DNA of 64,000 bases from Geminocystis sp. NIES-3708 (GTDB taxonomy: Bacteria > Cyanobacteriota > Cyanobacteriia > Cyanobacteriales > Cyanobacteriaceae): contig NZ_AP014815.1 of the NCBI RefSeq assembly GCF_001548095.1, positions 2,665,656 through 2,729,655 on the forward strand, written 5' to 3'. Of the stretch, positions 1 to 8,963 are shown one piece after another. The notes beneath the pieces are model-generated. The model searched no databases. It was not told the DNA's origin and was given only the letters and a program-made list of their open reading frames with translations. Positions within the stretch are counted from its first letter, which is position 1. Each line of letters opens with the position of its first letter. The position numbers and the translations under genes are program-made.

Positions 1-144
1 TAATAAATTAAAAGTACTTTGTAAACTATCTAAATCATAGGTAAAATCATGCCAAATTTGTTGATAAACCAGCTTACTACTATAAAAATACTCCTTTAAA
101 CCATTACAAATAACACCATCAAAATCACTAACTAAAATTTTCAT
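1..144 (-). CDS. HAD-superfamily hydrolase, N-terminal fragment
   Basis: The gene begins at an ATG (complement of 142-144) and runs off the left edge, so only 48 residues are visible. The protein opens MKILVSDFDGVICNG, whose DFDGV is HAD motif I, with the nucleophile aspartate and the DxD arrangement used by Mg2+-dependent phosphatases of the phosphoglycolate phosphatase type. No cap domain or later motifs can be seen, so the substrate cannot be named. The start is well placed and the frame stays open to the window edge. Confidence 0.7.
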   Translation of the reverse strand, partial: MKILVSDFDGVICNGLKEYFYSSKLVYQQIWHDFTYDLDSLQSTFNLL

Positions 145-236
145 TAATACCTCTTAATTTTCAAGCAATATTCAGATTTATTTAAGTCTTTCAAATTTGA
201 GGGATTTAGAGGGGAAATAACCAATTACTATATTTA

Positions 237-281
237 CAAAAAAACGCCACAAAATCAGTATAATCTGAGAAATTGTAGCGT
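237..281 (-). terminator. Rho-independent terminator after rpsP-khpA
   Basis: On the minus strand, 34 bases past the khpA stop, ACGCTACAA (281-273) pairs with TTGTGGCGT (252-244), with one G-U pair. An inner TCAG/CTGA extends the hairpin. A run of seven T follows (complement of about 237-243). This is a strong intrinsic terminator for the rpsP-khpA pair. Confidence 0.75.
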
Positions 282-314
282 ATTTTTATTTAGTAATTGA
301 GATTTACTTGATCT

Positions 315-731
315 CTAAAACTCAGGTTTAATCACGGGAGTACGTCTTCTAATGGGTGGACGGGAAACATCTTGTCCAGAAGGTCGAGGGGCTACAGATG
401 GGCGTGTAGGAGGTCTTTGACGTCTTAATCTTGAACGTTCTTGATCTTCATATATTTCCAAATAAAGAGTATCTCCAGCAACTTGTGCCGCTGTTTGCAA
501 TACAGTTCTCACGGCTTGAATATTACGACCACCTCTACCATATACTTTACCCTTCTCATTTTCCTCAAAAGCCAAACGAATCCACACTCTTCTTGTGCTA
601 AGAATTTGCTCACAATCAAAGCTCAATAATTCAGGAGAATCGAGTAAAGGCTCAATCAAAAAACGGACTAATCCATCATAATCGGGCTTCGAGTTACTAT
701 TAATATTGATGTTTGGTTCACTATTAAGCAT
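315..731 (-). CDS. khpA: KH-domain RNA-binding protein KhpA
   Basis: A 138-residue protein with a single KH fold. Residues about 18-95 include the segment [16 protein letters not shown], which carries the GxxG loop (GRGG) that contacts RNA, followed by the family's hydrophobic helix. The C-terminal 40 residues are basic and rich in Arg and Pro ([10 protein letters not shown]), probably a disordered extra RNA-contacting tail. KhpA proteins are small RNA chaperones, in other bacteria often partnered with KhpB. The start overlaps the end of rpsP by 8 bp, so the two are very likely translationally coupled, and rpsP-khpA adjacency is common in cyanobacteria and Firmicutes. A terminator follows at 237-281. 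Confidence 0.88.
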   Translation of the reverse strand: MLNSEPNININSNSKPDYDGLVRFLIEPLLDSPELLSFDCEQILSTRRVWIRLAFEENEKGKVYGRGGRNIQAVRTVLQTAAQVAGDTLYLEIYEDQERSRLRRQRPPTRPSVAPRPSGQDVSRPPIRRRTPVIKPEF

Positions 732-972
732 TTACTTGTTCAAATACCTTTGCTTTGTCTAAAATACGGCGTACAGTCTCAGTAGGTTGAGCGCCTTGTT
801 TTAGTCTAGTCACAATAGCAGGTACATTTAATCTAGTTTCATCACTTCTAGGGTTATAAAAACCTAATTCTTCTAAAGCTTTTCCATCTCTACGATCACG
901 ACTATTCATCGCTACAATACGATAACTAACTTCTCTTTTTTTTCCTAATCGCTTTAAACGTAATTTAACCAT
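724..972 (-). CDS. rpsP: 30S ribosomal protein S16
   Basis: An 82-residue protein of the usual S16 length. It opens [20 protein letters not shown] and contains the conserved [17 protein letters not shown] segment. S16 binds 16S rRNA in the body of the small subunit and is needed for 30S assembly. It is the first gene of a two-gene unit with khpA, which starts inside its last codons. The upstream 130 bases before the divergent ankyrin gene presumably hold the promoter, but I could not identify clear -35/-10 boxes. Confidence 0.97.
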   Translation of the reverse strand: MVKLRLKRLGKKREVSYRIVAMNSRDRRDGKALEELGFYNPRSDETRLNVPAIVTRLKQGAQPTETVRRILDKAKVFEQVNA

Positions 973-1137
973 ATTAATTTAATTAATTTTCAATTCGACT
1001 TCTTGAGTTAAGATTTAATTAACCTATACTATGATACTCAAATTTGACCGCAATTGCTAAGTAACTTGTTTAATCATTAATTTAAGGGACAAAATTTTAA
1101 CTCGATGTCTTTGGTTATATTAACCAAAAATATAATT

Positions 1138-2400
1138 ATGAATTATCAATTTAGTTTACATTCAGCCGTTATCCACAATAATGTTGATCAATTAAGAAAA
1201 ATATTAGAATCTCATTCACAGTTTAATATTATCAGCCAAGAAGAAAAAAATCAGTCTCTTATTTATGCGGTAAAACAAGGCTACACAGAAATTGTAAGTA
1301 TCTTGATTGATGCTCAAGCACAAGTTAATTTTCAAAGCCTACCCCATTTGATGACACCATTAATGTTTGCTAGTGCAGGAAATCATGGCTTAATTTGTCA
1401 AATATTAATTGATCATGGTGCTAACGTTAATCTTATCAATGATGATGAAAGTTCGGCGTTGATGATTGCTAGTTATAAAGGGTATGCTAATATTGTCGGA
1501 ATACTGCTAAAAAATAATGCTGATGTCAATCATAAAGACTTAGATGGAGACAACGCTCTCTATTTAGCTATAAAATCCAATCATCAAGAAGTAGTTAGTC
1601 TTTTAATTGATTATGGTGCTGATTTATATATTGACGATGGTGCATTAATTATCGCCATTGATGCTGATAACTTAACCATGATTAACTTGTTACTAACAAA
1701 AAAAATTAATGTCAATCAAGGCAATAGGGATCAAGTAACACCACTAATGACAGCATCCGCCCATGGTAACTTAGTCATTTTAGAAAGATTATTAGAAGTA
1801 GGAGCTCAAGTTAATCATCAAGATATTAACGGGGATAGCCCTTTACATTTAGCTGTATTAGAAGGTCATTTAAATATCGTAAAAAGACTATTAAAAGCGG
1901 GTGCAGAAGTTAACATCATCAATCAAGATCGAGATTCTCCTCTACTAATTGCTACAATACATGGTTATACAGATATAGTTAAAAAACTATTAGATTATGG
2001 TGCAAATCCGAATTTTTATAATCAACAAGATACTCCTTTAGGGTTAGCAATTGTTAATGGTTGGCAAAAAATAGCTTTTTATTTAATAGAAGCAGGTGCA
2101 AATCCCAATACACGATTAGGGGATGGTAAAACAGTATTAATGAAAGCCTGTGATCAAAATAATTTAGAATTAATATCACATCTATTAAAAGCAGGAGCGG
2201 ATGTTAATTTAGAAGATAAAGGGGGTGGCACAGCATTAATGTGGGCGGCACATCGGGGCTATTTAGACGGGGTAAAATTATTACTCACAGTTAAAAATAT
2301 TGATATTAATCACAAAAATCATGGAGGTTATACCGCAGCAAGTTTAGCTGAATATAATCATCATTCCGAAGTTGCTAAGTTTTTAAATCAACAGCTATAA
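1138..2400 (+). CDS. Ankyrin-repeat protein
   Basis: Made almost entirely of about 12 ankyrin repeats of roughly 33 residues. Recurrent signatures include TPLMFASAGNHGL, SPLHLAVLEGHLNIVKRLL and TALMWAAHRGYLDGVKLLL, each followed by AGADVN-like turns. There is no signal peptide and no transmembrane segment, so it should be a cytoplasmic protein-binding scaffold whose partner is unknown. Residues around 170-195 are the most degenerate repeat. I prefer the ATG at 1138 (MNYQFSLHSAV), because the first repeat begins directly after it. An in-frame ATG at 1105 would add 11 mainly hydrophobic residues without an obvious ribosome-binding site. It is divergent from rpsP. Confidence 0.88.
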   Translation: MNYQFSLHSAVIHNNVDQLRKILESHSQFNIISQEEKNQSLIYAVKQGYTEIVSILIDAQAQVNFQSLPHLMTPLMFASAGNHGLICQILIDHGANVNLINDDESSALMIASYKGYANIVGILLKNNADVNHKDLDGDNALYLAIKSNHQEVVSLLIDYGADLYIDDGALIIAIDADNLTMINLLLTKKINVNQGNRDQVTPLMTASAHGNLVILERLLEVGAQVNHQDINGDSPLHLAVLEGHLNIVKRLLKAGAEVNIINQDRDSPLLIATIHGYTDIVKKLLDYGANPNFYNQQDTPLGLAIVNGWQKIAFYLIEAGANPNTRLGDGKTVLMKACDQNNLELISHLLKAGADVNLEDKGGGTALMWAAHRGYLDGVKLLLTVKNIDINHKNHGGYTAASLAEYNHHSEVAKFLNQQL

Positions 2401-2561
2401 ACAAAAGTACATCTAAGTTTATTAGCATTGTAATAAGTAATGAGTAAAAATTTCACATCTTTTTGACTAAAATTATAGCCATGAACATCAAATAAGTTTT
2501 AGTTGTTAATAACAATATTTACTCAATTGAACAGTAAAAACTTTGTCTTATATAAAAAAAG

Positions 2562-2635
2562 GGCGAACGATGGGACTCGAACCCACGAATGGCGGTACCA
2601 CAAACCACTGCCTTAACCACTTGGCTACGCTCGCC
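2562..2635 (-). tRNA. trnH: tRNA-His(GTG)
   Basis: A full cloverleaf can be drawn on the minus strand. The acceptor stem GCGAGCG pairs with CGTTCGC with one G-U pair. The D arm is followed by anticodon stem GTGGT/ACCGC, whose loop TTGTGGT presents GTG, and the T arm has loop TTCGAGT. An encoded G at -1 opposite C73 is the identity signature of tRNA-His. CCA is not encoded: the 3' flank is one C, then T residues. Confidence 0.96.
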
Positions 2636-2698
2636 GTATATTAGATTATTATAACTAATTCTAGTAAAATGATCCAGTAATTATTAAAAATTTTATTG

Positions 2699-3094
2699 AT
2701 GAATCCATTAGCCTCAGAACAACGAAGTCCTTTATCTATTACCCTGACGATAGGGGGTAGTTTATTTTTAATTTTTAGTTTTTTATTATTTTTTACCAAT
2801 CCACCGCAAAAAAAATATGAGCAATTTGCTGCCGAACAATTGATAAAATATGCAAAAGAAAATGTCTGTATTGCAAAATCTGAGAGTATAGAAGAGGCTG
2901 TCAAAAGTCAGGTGTGTAATTTGATGATTGAAACAGGTAAAAATCAAATACCAAAATTAATTGAAAAAACCACTCGTAAACGTAATTATTTATTATTCAG
3001 CGTTTATGAAACGAATCTTTATATCTATAATTTTGAAACTATTGGTCTTTTAAATCAATTTTTTGTCATTGGTTTTAATTCTTCTCGATTATAG
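2699..3094 (+). CDS. DUF4359-like single-pass membrane protein
   Basis: A 131-residue protein with one N-terminal transmembrane segment (about residues 13-32). It is followed by TNPPQKKYEQFAAEQLIKYAKENVC and a short globular domain that probably faces the periplasm or lumen. The YExFAAxQL motif, conserved-looking cysteines and the FSVYETNLYIYNFETIGLLNQF tail resemble the cyanobacterial DUF4359 family, whose function is unknown. The ATG at 2699 is a better start than the TTG just before it. The gene diverges from tRNA-His across about 60 bases. Family assignment is from memory of the pattern. Confidence 0.7.
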   Translation: MNPLASEQRSPLSITLTIGGSLFLIFSFLLFFTNPPQKKYEQFAAEQLIKYAKENVCIAKSESIEEAVKSQVCNLMIETGKNQIPKLIEKTTRKRNYLLFSVYETNLYIYNFETIGLLNQFFVIGFNSSRL

Positions 3095-3133
3095 ACATAT
3101 ATCATCACCCTCTCTCATTTGACGGCGTGAGCG

Positions 3134-4312
3134 TTAATTTTCGTTGTATATTCTCCCTCTCCATTGACGAGGTTTTTGAGTAGCTGATAAAAATATTCTT
3201 ATGACTGCGAAAATATCCGCCGTTGGGGAAAGAAAAAAGAACAATTCTCTTAGTGATTTCGTAAAATTATAGGATGGTGCGATCGCAAATAATAAAGCAA
3301 AACGAATCAATAATAAAACAGAATTTAAGGTAAATAATAAGTAAAAACTAAGAAAATTTAACTCAGAGCAAAACAGGAAACCGATAATAATGATAGGTAA
3401 CGGTAAAGCCTGAATTAAAGCTAAAAAGCCACATTCTGCCCATAAACCAGCTTTAGAAGTAGCATCTTTAAGGTCAAGTGAGCGTCCCCATTCTGTCCAT
3501 GTTTCTTTTAAACCCTCATACATTCTAACTTTGATAATTTTTGCACCATCAGCAAAGCCAACTTTATAACCTTGACGGGCAATCAAACGAGCTAAAGTAA
3601 CATCATCACAGAAAGAATTAGAAGCACAACTATAACCATTGATAGCTTCTAAAACTTTACGTTTAACTAAAAAACATTGCCCATTTGCCATGACAGTTTC
3701 TGCACTTTGAGCATCGACACCAGAAGACTCAAAACGATAAATTAAAGTCATTAATAAAGCTGGTTGTAACCACCACTCACCGCCATAGTTAAGAATAAAT
3801 TGAGGGGAAAGAGAAACAACATCGTAGTGATGAAGATTAGCAAAATTCAATAAACTAGGAATTAAACCCCGTTGAGGCTGAGTATCCGCATCAATACCTA
3901 AAATCCATTCACTGGTTTTTGAACTATTTAAAAACCCATTATGTAATGCCCAAGGTCTTCCCACCCATTTTTTTGGCAAAGGTGGATCAGTTACAAGGCG
4001 AATACGAGGATCTTTTTTCGAGGCTTCTATAATTTTTTCTTGTGTCCCGTCCCTTGAATTACTATCAACTACAATTATTTCTTTAACCTCATAACTTTGA
4101 CGAGTAATACCTTCTAACATTTTATCGATGCGATCAACTTCATTTAAAGTGGGTACAACCACGCTAACTTTTGCTAAAAGAGAAGGATTAGGAGATTGAG
4201 GCTTTAAAGGTGGAAATCGGGTTGCACCCCGAAATAATCGACTCAGAAGAATAAAAAAACAAACACTTTGAAAAACTAATAAAAGTAAGCAAATAATTGC
4301 AATGATGGTCAT
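3134..4312 (-). CDS. cruG: Family 2 glycosyltransferase, probably carotenoid 2'-O-glycosyltransferase CruG
   Basis: A 392-residue membrane glycosyltransferase. An N-terminal membrane anchor (residues 1-25) precedes a GT-A domain with VSVVVPTLNE, VVDSNSRDGT and GIDADTQPQ, the last being the DxD-type metal/nucleotide site. The C-terminus has two or three hydrophobic helices (about residues 295-370). The overall organisation and the PKKWVGRPWALHNG segment match the cyanobacterial CruG group, which adds the sugar to myxol in myxoxanthophyll synthesis. The exact sugar and acceptor cannot be read from sequence, so other GT2 roles remain possible. It is convergent with the DUF4359-like gene and runs in the same direction as amt upstream, from which it is separated by the amt terminator. 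Confidence 0.72.
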   Translation of the reverse strand: MTIIAIICLLLLVFQSVCFFILLSRLFRGATRFPPLKPQSPNPSLLAKVSVVVPTLNEVDRIDKMLEGITRQSYEVKEIIVVDSNSRDGTQEKIIEASKKDPRIRLVTDPPLPKKWVGRPWALHNGFLNSSKTSEWILGIDADTQPQRGLIPSLLNFANLHHYDVVSLSPQFILNYGGEWWLQPALLMTLIYRFESSGVDAQSAETVMANGQCFLVKRKVLEAINGYSCASNSFCDDVTLARLIARQGYKVGFADGAKIIKVRMYEGLKETWTEWGRSLDLKDATSKAGLWAECGFLALIQALPLPIIIIGFLFCSELNFLSFYLLFTLNSVLLLIRFALLFAIAPSYNFTKSLRELFFFLSPTADIFAVIRIFLSATQKPRQWRGRIYNEN

Positions 4313-4369
4313 TCTGCTAAATAAGATTGATTTTAGTCAATTTTAAACGTAAAAGTATCTCATTTAAAC

Positions 4370-4402
4370 AAAAAATCCCTCATCTTTCCAAAGACAAGGG
4401 AT
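4370..4402 (-). terminator. Rho-independent terminator of amt
   Basis: On the minus strand, 26 bases past the amt stop codon, ATCCCTTGTCTT pairs with AAGATGAGGGAT. This gives a 12-bp stem with two G-U pairs and loop TGGA, followed by TTTTTTG. It separates amt transcription from the glycosyltransferase gene that follows on the same strand. Confidence 0.8.
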
Positions 4403-4428
4403 AGAATTTAGTGTTAACTAATTAATAA

Positions 4429-5952
4429 TTACATTTCAACTCCAGAGCTAACTTCGCTTGATGTAGTGGCAAAACCACCAGCAAGAATATCAGCCTCTTT
4501 CACAAATCCGTTATAAGCCTCCATACCGTGTTCAGAAATATCTAAACCTTTGACTTCTTCTTCGGGATGAACTCTAATACCTACAGTTGCTTTGATTGCA
4601 TACCAGAAAATAGAGCTAACTACAACAGTAAAACCACCAACGGTTAGTACACCAATTAATTGAGTAATAAAACTATGACCATTCATACTGAAAATACCAA
4701 CGGCTAGAGTTCCCCAAATACCACAAACTAAGTGTACTGAAGTTGCACCAACGGGATCATCAATCTTTAAAGTTTTATCAAAAAATCCTACTGCAAAAAC
4801 TACAATTACACCAGCGATCGCACCGATAATTACCGCACTAATATAACTAACATCAGCACAACCAGCAGTGATACCCACTAAACCCGCTAACACACCGTTA
4901 ATAATCATGGATAAATCAGGTTTACCATCTTTTGCCCAAGATGTAGCTGTGGCAGTGATACCACCTGCGGCTGCGGCTAAATTAGTCGTGAGAGCAATAT
5001 AAGGAATGTTACCAGTAGCGGCTAATTCTGAACCGGGGTTAAAACCAAACCAGCCAATCCAAAGAATTAAACATCCAAGAGTAGCAATACTCATGTTATG
5101 ACCTGGTATAGCGTGGACTGTACCATCAGAGGTGTATTTACCTTGACGAGGACCTAAAATTGCCGCCCCCATTAATGCCGCCCAACCGCCGACAGAGTGA
5201 ACCGCCGTTGAACCTGCAAAGTCACGGAATCCCATGGAAGCTAACCAACCACCATCCCAAATCCAATGTCCTGTAATAGGGTAAGCGATTCCTACTAATA
5301 AAACACTGAAGATTAAGAAGGCATCAAAACGGATTCTTTCTGCTACCGCACCAGATACAATCGTTGCTGCTGTAGCTGAGAATGCTAATTGGAAAAAGAA
5401 GGAAATAGATTCAGGTACTTTTGTCAAGGTTTTAACTTCAACTTCTTTACCATCAACCATTGTTTTAGCTATTTCAAAGGCTTCGGAGTCACTGTAAGGA
5501 AGACTGCTACCATTGAAGAAGAAACCGTCTAAACCGATAAAACCGTTGCCGTTTCCATACATTAAACCATAGCCAACTGCCCAATAAACAATAGAAGCGA
5601 TGGCAAATACGATGAGATTTTTTGCTAAGACGTTAACCGCATTTTTTTGACGACAAAAGCCAGTTTCTAACATTGCAAAACCAGCATTCATGAAGACAAC
5701 TAAAGTACCAGTTATCAATAGAAAAACCGAATCTAAAACAATTTTTAATTGCCCTACATCTTCAGGTTGTCCGAATCCTTGTGCCGTTGCCGCACTGTTC
5801 CACACCACAAGAATGAGGGCAGTTAAAGGAATACAGGCTAATTGATAGGGGGAAAATAAATTTCTAACACGAGCTATAGAATTAAGTATAAAACTATCTT
5901 GATTTGGTAATCGAGAAGCCTTTTTGTTCATTTTTTTAGACATCATCACCAT
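4429..5952 (-). CDS. amt: Ammonium transporter Amt
   Basis: A 507-residue Amt/MEP/Rh family channel of the inner membrane that takes up ammonium. About 11 hydrophobic helices follow an N-terminal extension with a signal-like stretch ending near AATAQG. Family hallmarks are [18 protein letters not shown] in helix 1, the pore histidine region [19 protein letters not shown], and the second twin-histidine region [22 protein letters not shown]. Three in-frame ATGs lie within the first eight codons, so the exact start is uncertain by a few residues. An NtcA box lies 122 bp upstream (6074-6087) and a strong terminator follows, indicating a single-gene, nitrogen-controlled unit. Confidence 0.95.
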   Translation of the reverse strand: MVMMSKKMNKKASRLPNQDSFILNSIARVRNLFSPYQLACIPLTALILVVWNSAATAQGFGQPEDVGQLKIVLDSVFLLITGTLVVFMNAGFAMLETGFCRQKNAVNVLAKNLIVFAIASIVYWAVGYGLMYGNGNGFIGLDGFFFNGSSLPYSDSEAFEIAKTMVDGKEVEVKTLTKVPESISFFFQLAFSATAATIVSGAVAERIRFDAFLIFSVLLVGIAYPITGHWIWDGGWLASMGFRDFAGSTAVHSVGGWAALMGAAILGPRQGKYTSDGTVHAIPGHNMSIATLGCLILWIGWFGFNPGSELAATGNIPYIALTTNLAAAAGGITATATSWAKDGKPDLSMIINGVLAGLVGITAGCADVSYISAVIIGAIAGVIVVFAVGFFDKTLKIDDPVGATSVHLVCGIWGTLAVGIFSMNGHSFITQLIGVLTVGGFTVVVSSIFWYAIKATVGIRVHPEEEVKGLDISEHGMEAYNGFVKEADILAGGFATTSSEVSSGVEM

Positions 5953-6073
5953 AAACTAAGTAAATTTTATTTTCGGTATAGATTATTGGGAAAACTAAAT
6001 AAGAATTAAAGAATTAATAATTCAACCCTTTAATTAACTGTTAAATATTCATACTTTTTACTTCACGGTTTCT

Positions 6074-6087
6074 GTATCAATAAATAC
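6074..6087 (-). promoter_or_regulatory. NtcA-binding site upstream of amt
   Basis: The sequence GTATCAATAAATAC on the plus strand matches the palindromic NtcA consensus GTA-N8-TAC exactly. It lies 122 bp upstream of the amt start. On the amt strand, -10-like hexamers TATGAA and TATTTA begin 20 and 26 bases past the box, bracketing the 22-24 base spacing of NtcA-activated promoters. The divergent gene at 6143 starts 56 bp away on the other side. Confidence 0.7.
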
Positions 6088-6142
6088 AATAACTGATGAA
6101 TAATGGATAATAGATAAAAAATAAAAAAACTATAATTATCAA

Positions 6143-6700
6143 ATGTCTAATCATTTACCTATTTATATTATCTGTGGTGGTTTTCATTCTTTCACTTTAA
6201 CTATTAACTTTTTTGCTTATTTGAAAACTATTATTTATGATGTTTATGAAGAAAATAGTATTCTTATTTGCAAAGAGAATATTCAACCTTATGATGGTTT
6301 AAATATCTATAACTATATCCATGAACATCATCAAAAATCCCTTAATTCTACGCCGATTATCTTCATCGGATTTAGTGCTGGAGTTGTAGGTGCAATTATC
6401 GCCGGAAACTTATGGCAAAGAAATGGTGGCAAAGTAAAAGCCTTATTTGCTTGTGATAGTTGGGGAGTGCCTTTAATGGCAGATTTTCCCTGTTATCGCA
6501 TTTCTCACGATTATTTTACTCATCTGAGCTACTTAGGTGGTGAAGAAAATAGTTTTTATGCTTCTCCTTCTGTACCTCATCTGGAATTATGGCGATCGCC
6601 TGAAAAAATACAAGGTTGGTGGGAAATAAAATTAGGCATCAAAAAAAGAAGTAATTTAAGAGAATATTTCAAATATTGCTTAACAGAAAACAGAACGTAA
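6143..6700 (+). CDS. Alpha/beta-hydrolase-like protein of unknown function
   Basis: A 185-residue soluble protein I do not recognise by name. The segment PIIFIGFSAGVVGAIIAGNLW has a GFSAG nucleophile elbow (G-x-S-x-G) after a beta strand. ALFACDSWGVPLMADFPCYRISHDYFTHLSYLGG could supply the later strand with the acid and a histidine. It starts with IYIICGGFHSF, like the first strand and oxyanion loop of such hydrolases. It is short for a full hydrolase, so the cap is absent or minimal. It shares the intergenic region holding the NtcA box with amt, but co-regulation is not shown. Confidence 0.65.
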   Translation: MSNHLPIYIICGGFHSFTLTINFFAYLKTIIYDVYEENSILICKENIQPYDGLNIYNYIHEHHQKSLNSTPIIFIGFSAGVVGAIIAGNLWQRNGGKVKALFACDSWGVPLMADFPCYRISHDYFTHLSYLGGEENSFYASPSVPHLELWRSPEKIQGWWEIKLGIKKRSNLREYFKYCLTENRT

Positions 6701-6771
6701 AAATGTAAAATATATAAACAATAGGATCTTTAATTCCTAAATTCCTAATTCCTAAATTTTTGATTCCCATT

Positions 6772-7374
6772 ATGACTGATTCATTAATTCATGATTTGTC
6801 TCAAATTCGCAACGGTAGTATTAAAGATTTACGAGGCATAAACTTAAGCGGATATGATCTTTCCGGTGCAAATTTATCCGCAGTTGATTTTTCTGGTAGT
6901 CAATTAATGGGGGTTAATTTTTCTGGGGCAAATTTGCGAGAAGCAATTTTACGTTGTAATTTACGTGGTGCAGATTTACGTGGTGCAGATTTACGTGGTG
7001 CAGATTTACGTGGTGCAGATTTACGTGGTGCAATTTTAATCTCGGCACAAGTAGAAAATATTAGTTTAGCAGGAAGTTTTTTAGCAGGGGCAATTTTAAC
7101 GAATTTAGACTTATCCAATGTGGATTTAAGGGGTACTGATTTACGAGGTGTTAACTTGGTAGGAGCTTGTTTACAAAAGGCAGATTTAAGTAACTCCAAT
7201 TTAAGTGGTACTGATTTATCTCAAGCTGATTTGGAAGAGGCAAATTTAACAGGTGCTATTTTAAAGGGTGCAAATTTATTTCAGGCGAATCTTCTTTGTG
7301 CAACAGTAGATATTCAGGCGTTAAAAAATACTTTTAAAGAAGGAGTTTGTATTGAGGGAATTTTTAATCAATAA
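6772..7374 (+). CDS. Pentapeptide-repeat protein
   Basis: A 200-residue protein whose residues about 20-185 are tandem A(D/N)LXX pentapeptides, which fold as a right-handed quadrilateral beta helix. There is no signal peptide or membrane segment. Function in this family is rarely known; some members bind DNA gyrase or other partners. Residues near 64-88 are five copies of LRGA(D/I), encoded by a perfect 15-bp DNA repeat. The ATG at 6772 (MTDSLIHDL) is chosen over an upstream in-frame TTG. The reverse complement of the repeat region is also open, an artefact of the repeat. Confidence 0.85.
   Translation: MTDSLIHDLSQIRNGSIKDLRGINLSGYDLSGANLSAVDFSGSQLMGVNFSGANLREAILRCNLRGADLRGADLRGADLRGADLRGAILISAQVENISLAGSFLAGAILTNLDLSNVDLRGTDLRGVNLVGACLQKADLSNSNLSGTDLSQADLEEANLTGAILKGANLFQANLLCATVDIQALKNTFKEGVCIEGIFNQ
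6961..7035 (+). repeat. 15-bp perfect tandem repeat inside pentapeptide gene
   Basis: TTACGTGGTGCAGAT is repeated four times without a mismatch (6961-7020), then a fifth copy diverges in its last three bases. Each unit encodes LRGAD, one pentapeptide coil step. Identity at every third base points to recent duplication by slippage or unequal recombination rather than protein-level constraint. Confidence 0.95.
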
Positions 7375-7510
7375 TAGATCATAATTTTGTTTTTACTATT
7401 AATTACTCATTATTAAGAAAGGGTGATATTTTTTACTGTTCAAAGTTCAATAAATATTATTTACTATGAAAATTAATAGAAAAAGATTTGTCCCAAAAAT
7501 TTAAGCAACA

Positions 7511-8677
7511 ATGAATAAATTAGCTACTAGAGTATCTCAAGTTAACCCTTCTATTACCCTCGCCATCACTGCTAAAGCTAAAGCAATGAAAGCAGAAGGT
7601 TTAGATGTTTGTAGTTTTAGTGCTGGTGAGCCTGATTTTGATACCCCTGATCATATCAAATCAGCGGCAAAACAAGCCTTAGATGATGGTAAAACTAAGT
7701 ATGGAGCGGCTGCAGGTGAAATGCCTTTACGTCAAGCCATTGCTCATAAGCTCAAAAAAGATAATAATGTAGATTACAAGCCAGAAAATATTATCGTCAC
7801 TAATGGCGGCAAACATTCTTTATATAACTTGATGATGGCTTTAATTGAAGAGGGAGACGAAGTAATTATTCCCGCTCCCTATTGGTTAAGCTATCCTGAA
7901 ATGGTGACCTTAGCTGGAGGAAAATCTATCATTGTAGCTACAACCGCCGAAAATGATTATAAAATAACTCCAGAGCAGTTAAAAGAAGCTATTACCCCAA
8001 AAACGAAGTTATTTGTTTTAAACTCCCCTTCTAATCCTACGGGTAGCGTTTATAATCCTTCCGAAATTAAGGCTCTAGCTCAAGTAGTTATTGATCATGA
8101 TATTTTAGTAGTATCAGATGAAATTTATGAAAAAATACTTTACGATGATGCAACTCATTTGAGCATTGGGGCAATAAATGAAGAAATTTTTAAACGCACA
8201 ATTATTAGTAATGGTTTTGCCAAAGCTTATTCCATGACAGGATGGCGAGTAGGTTATATCGCCGCTGATATTAATATTATTAAAGCGATGACGACAGTTC
8301 AAGGTCATAGTACTTCTAATGTTTGTACCTTTGCTCAATATGGTGCGATCGCAGCTTTAGAATCTTCTCAAGATTGTGTTGTGCAAATGTTAGCATCTTT
8401 TGCCGAAAGAAGAAAAATCATGTATTCTGCGATTGAATCAATTCCTAATGTTAGTGCCCCCTTACCTAATGGAGCATTTTATTTATTTATCGATATTAGT
8501 AAAACTGGTTTAAAATCCCTCGAATTTTGTGATAAATTACTTACCCAAGAAAAAGTAGCTACAATTCCAGGTGTTGCCTTTGGTAATGATAACTGTATTC
8601 GTTTATCTTATGCTACTGATATGGAATCTATCAATAAGGGCATGGCAAGAATTAGTAATTTTATTCAATCACTATAA
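7511..8677 (+). CDS. aspC: PLP-dependent class I aminotransferase, probably aspartate aminotransferase
   Basis: A 388-residue fold-type I aminotransferase of the usual length for the cytosolic aspartate aminotransferase Ib group. Markers are [30 protein letters not shown], the PLP-contacting [13 protein letters not shown] and VVSDEIYE, and the Schiff-base lysine in [16 protein letters not shown]. The reaction interconverts aspartate and 2-oxoglutarate with oxaloacetate and glutamate. Substrate range in subgroup Ib can include prephenate, so the exact substrate is an inference. A MITE-like repeat begins directly after the stop codon. Confidence 0.88.
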   Translation: MNKLATRVSQVNPSITLAITAKAKAMKAEGLDVCSFSAGEPDFDTPDHIKSAAKQALDDGKTKYGAAAGEMPLRQAIAHKLKKDNNVDYKPENIIVTNGGKHSLYNLMMALIEEGDEVIIPAPYWLSYPEMVTLAGGKSIIVATTAENDYKITPEQLKEAITPKTKLFVLNSPSNPTGSVYNPSEIKALAQVVIDHDILVVSDEIYEKILYDDATHLSIGAINEEIFKRTIISNGFAKAYSMTGWRVGYIAADINIIKAMTTVQGHSTSNVCTFAQYGAIAALESSQDCVVQMLASFAERRKIMYSAIESIPNVSAPLPNGAFYLFIDISKTGLKSLEFCDKLLTQEKVATIPGVAFGNDNCIRLSYATDMESINKGMARISNFIQSL

Positions 8678-8678
8678 C

Positions 8679-8917
8679 TATAGCAATCCTAAATTATTGG
8701 TCAACAAAATTGTTGTGAAAAAGGAAATCGGTAATAGACAATCGATAATTACCTTTCCCCTAATTAAATTTTTGAGCATTGAAAAATCGAAATTTTTTCC
8801 TTTCAAAGGAGAGGTTTTCAATTCTGAATGAAACCATTATCAACACGTTATTTTAAAAGACTTTTACTGATTTAGAAAACTCTAATTATTCACAAGTCAG
8901 ATAAGATAACAGCTATA
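8679..8917. mobile_element. Putative MITE with TATAGCAATCC-type end
   Basis: The left end TATAGCAATCCTAAAT starts one base after the aspartate aminotransferase stop codon and is shared with copies at 13083-13212 and 28113-28135. The right end, read inward on the opposite strand, is TATAGCTGTTATC, leading to TTGTGAATAATT, which also occurs beside the end at 13.2 kb. The interior of about 200 bp has no plausible gene. The right terminus is degenerate, so its boundary is tentative. Confidence 0.5.
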
Positions 8918-8963
8918 CCAATTAGCAATTAACAATTTATTGTGGACTAAATTTTAAACAATG

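Noticed and set aside
6900-7199. Open frame on the minus strand across the pentapeptide gene
   Set aside because: It arises from the reverse complement of the repeated GGTGCAGATTTACGT units, giving a monotonous RKSAP sequence with no start signal; a shadow of the repeat.
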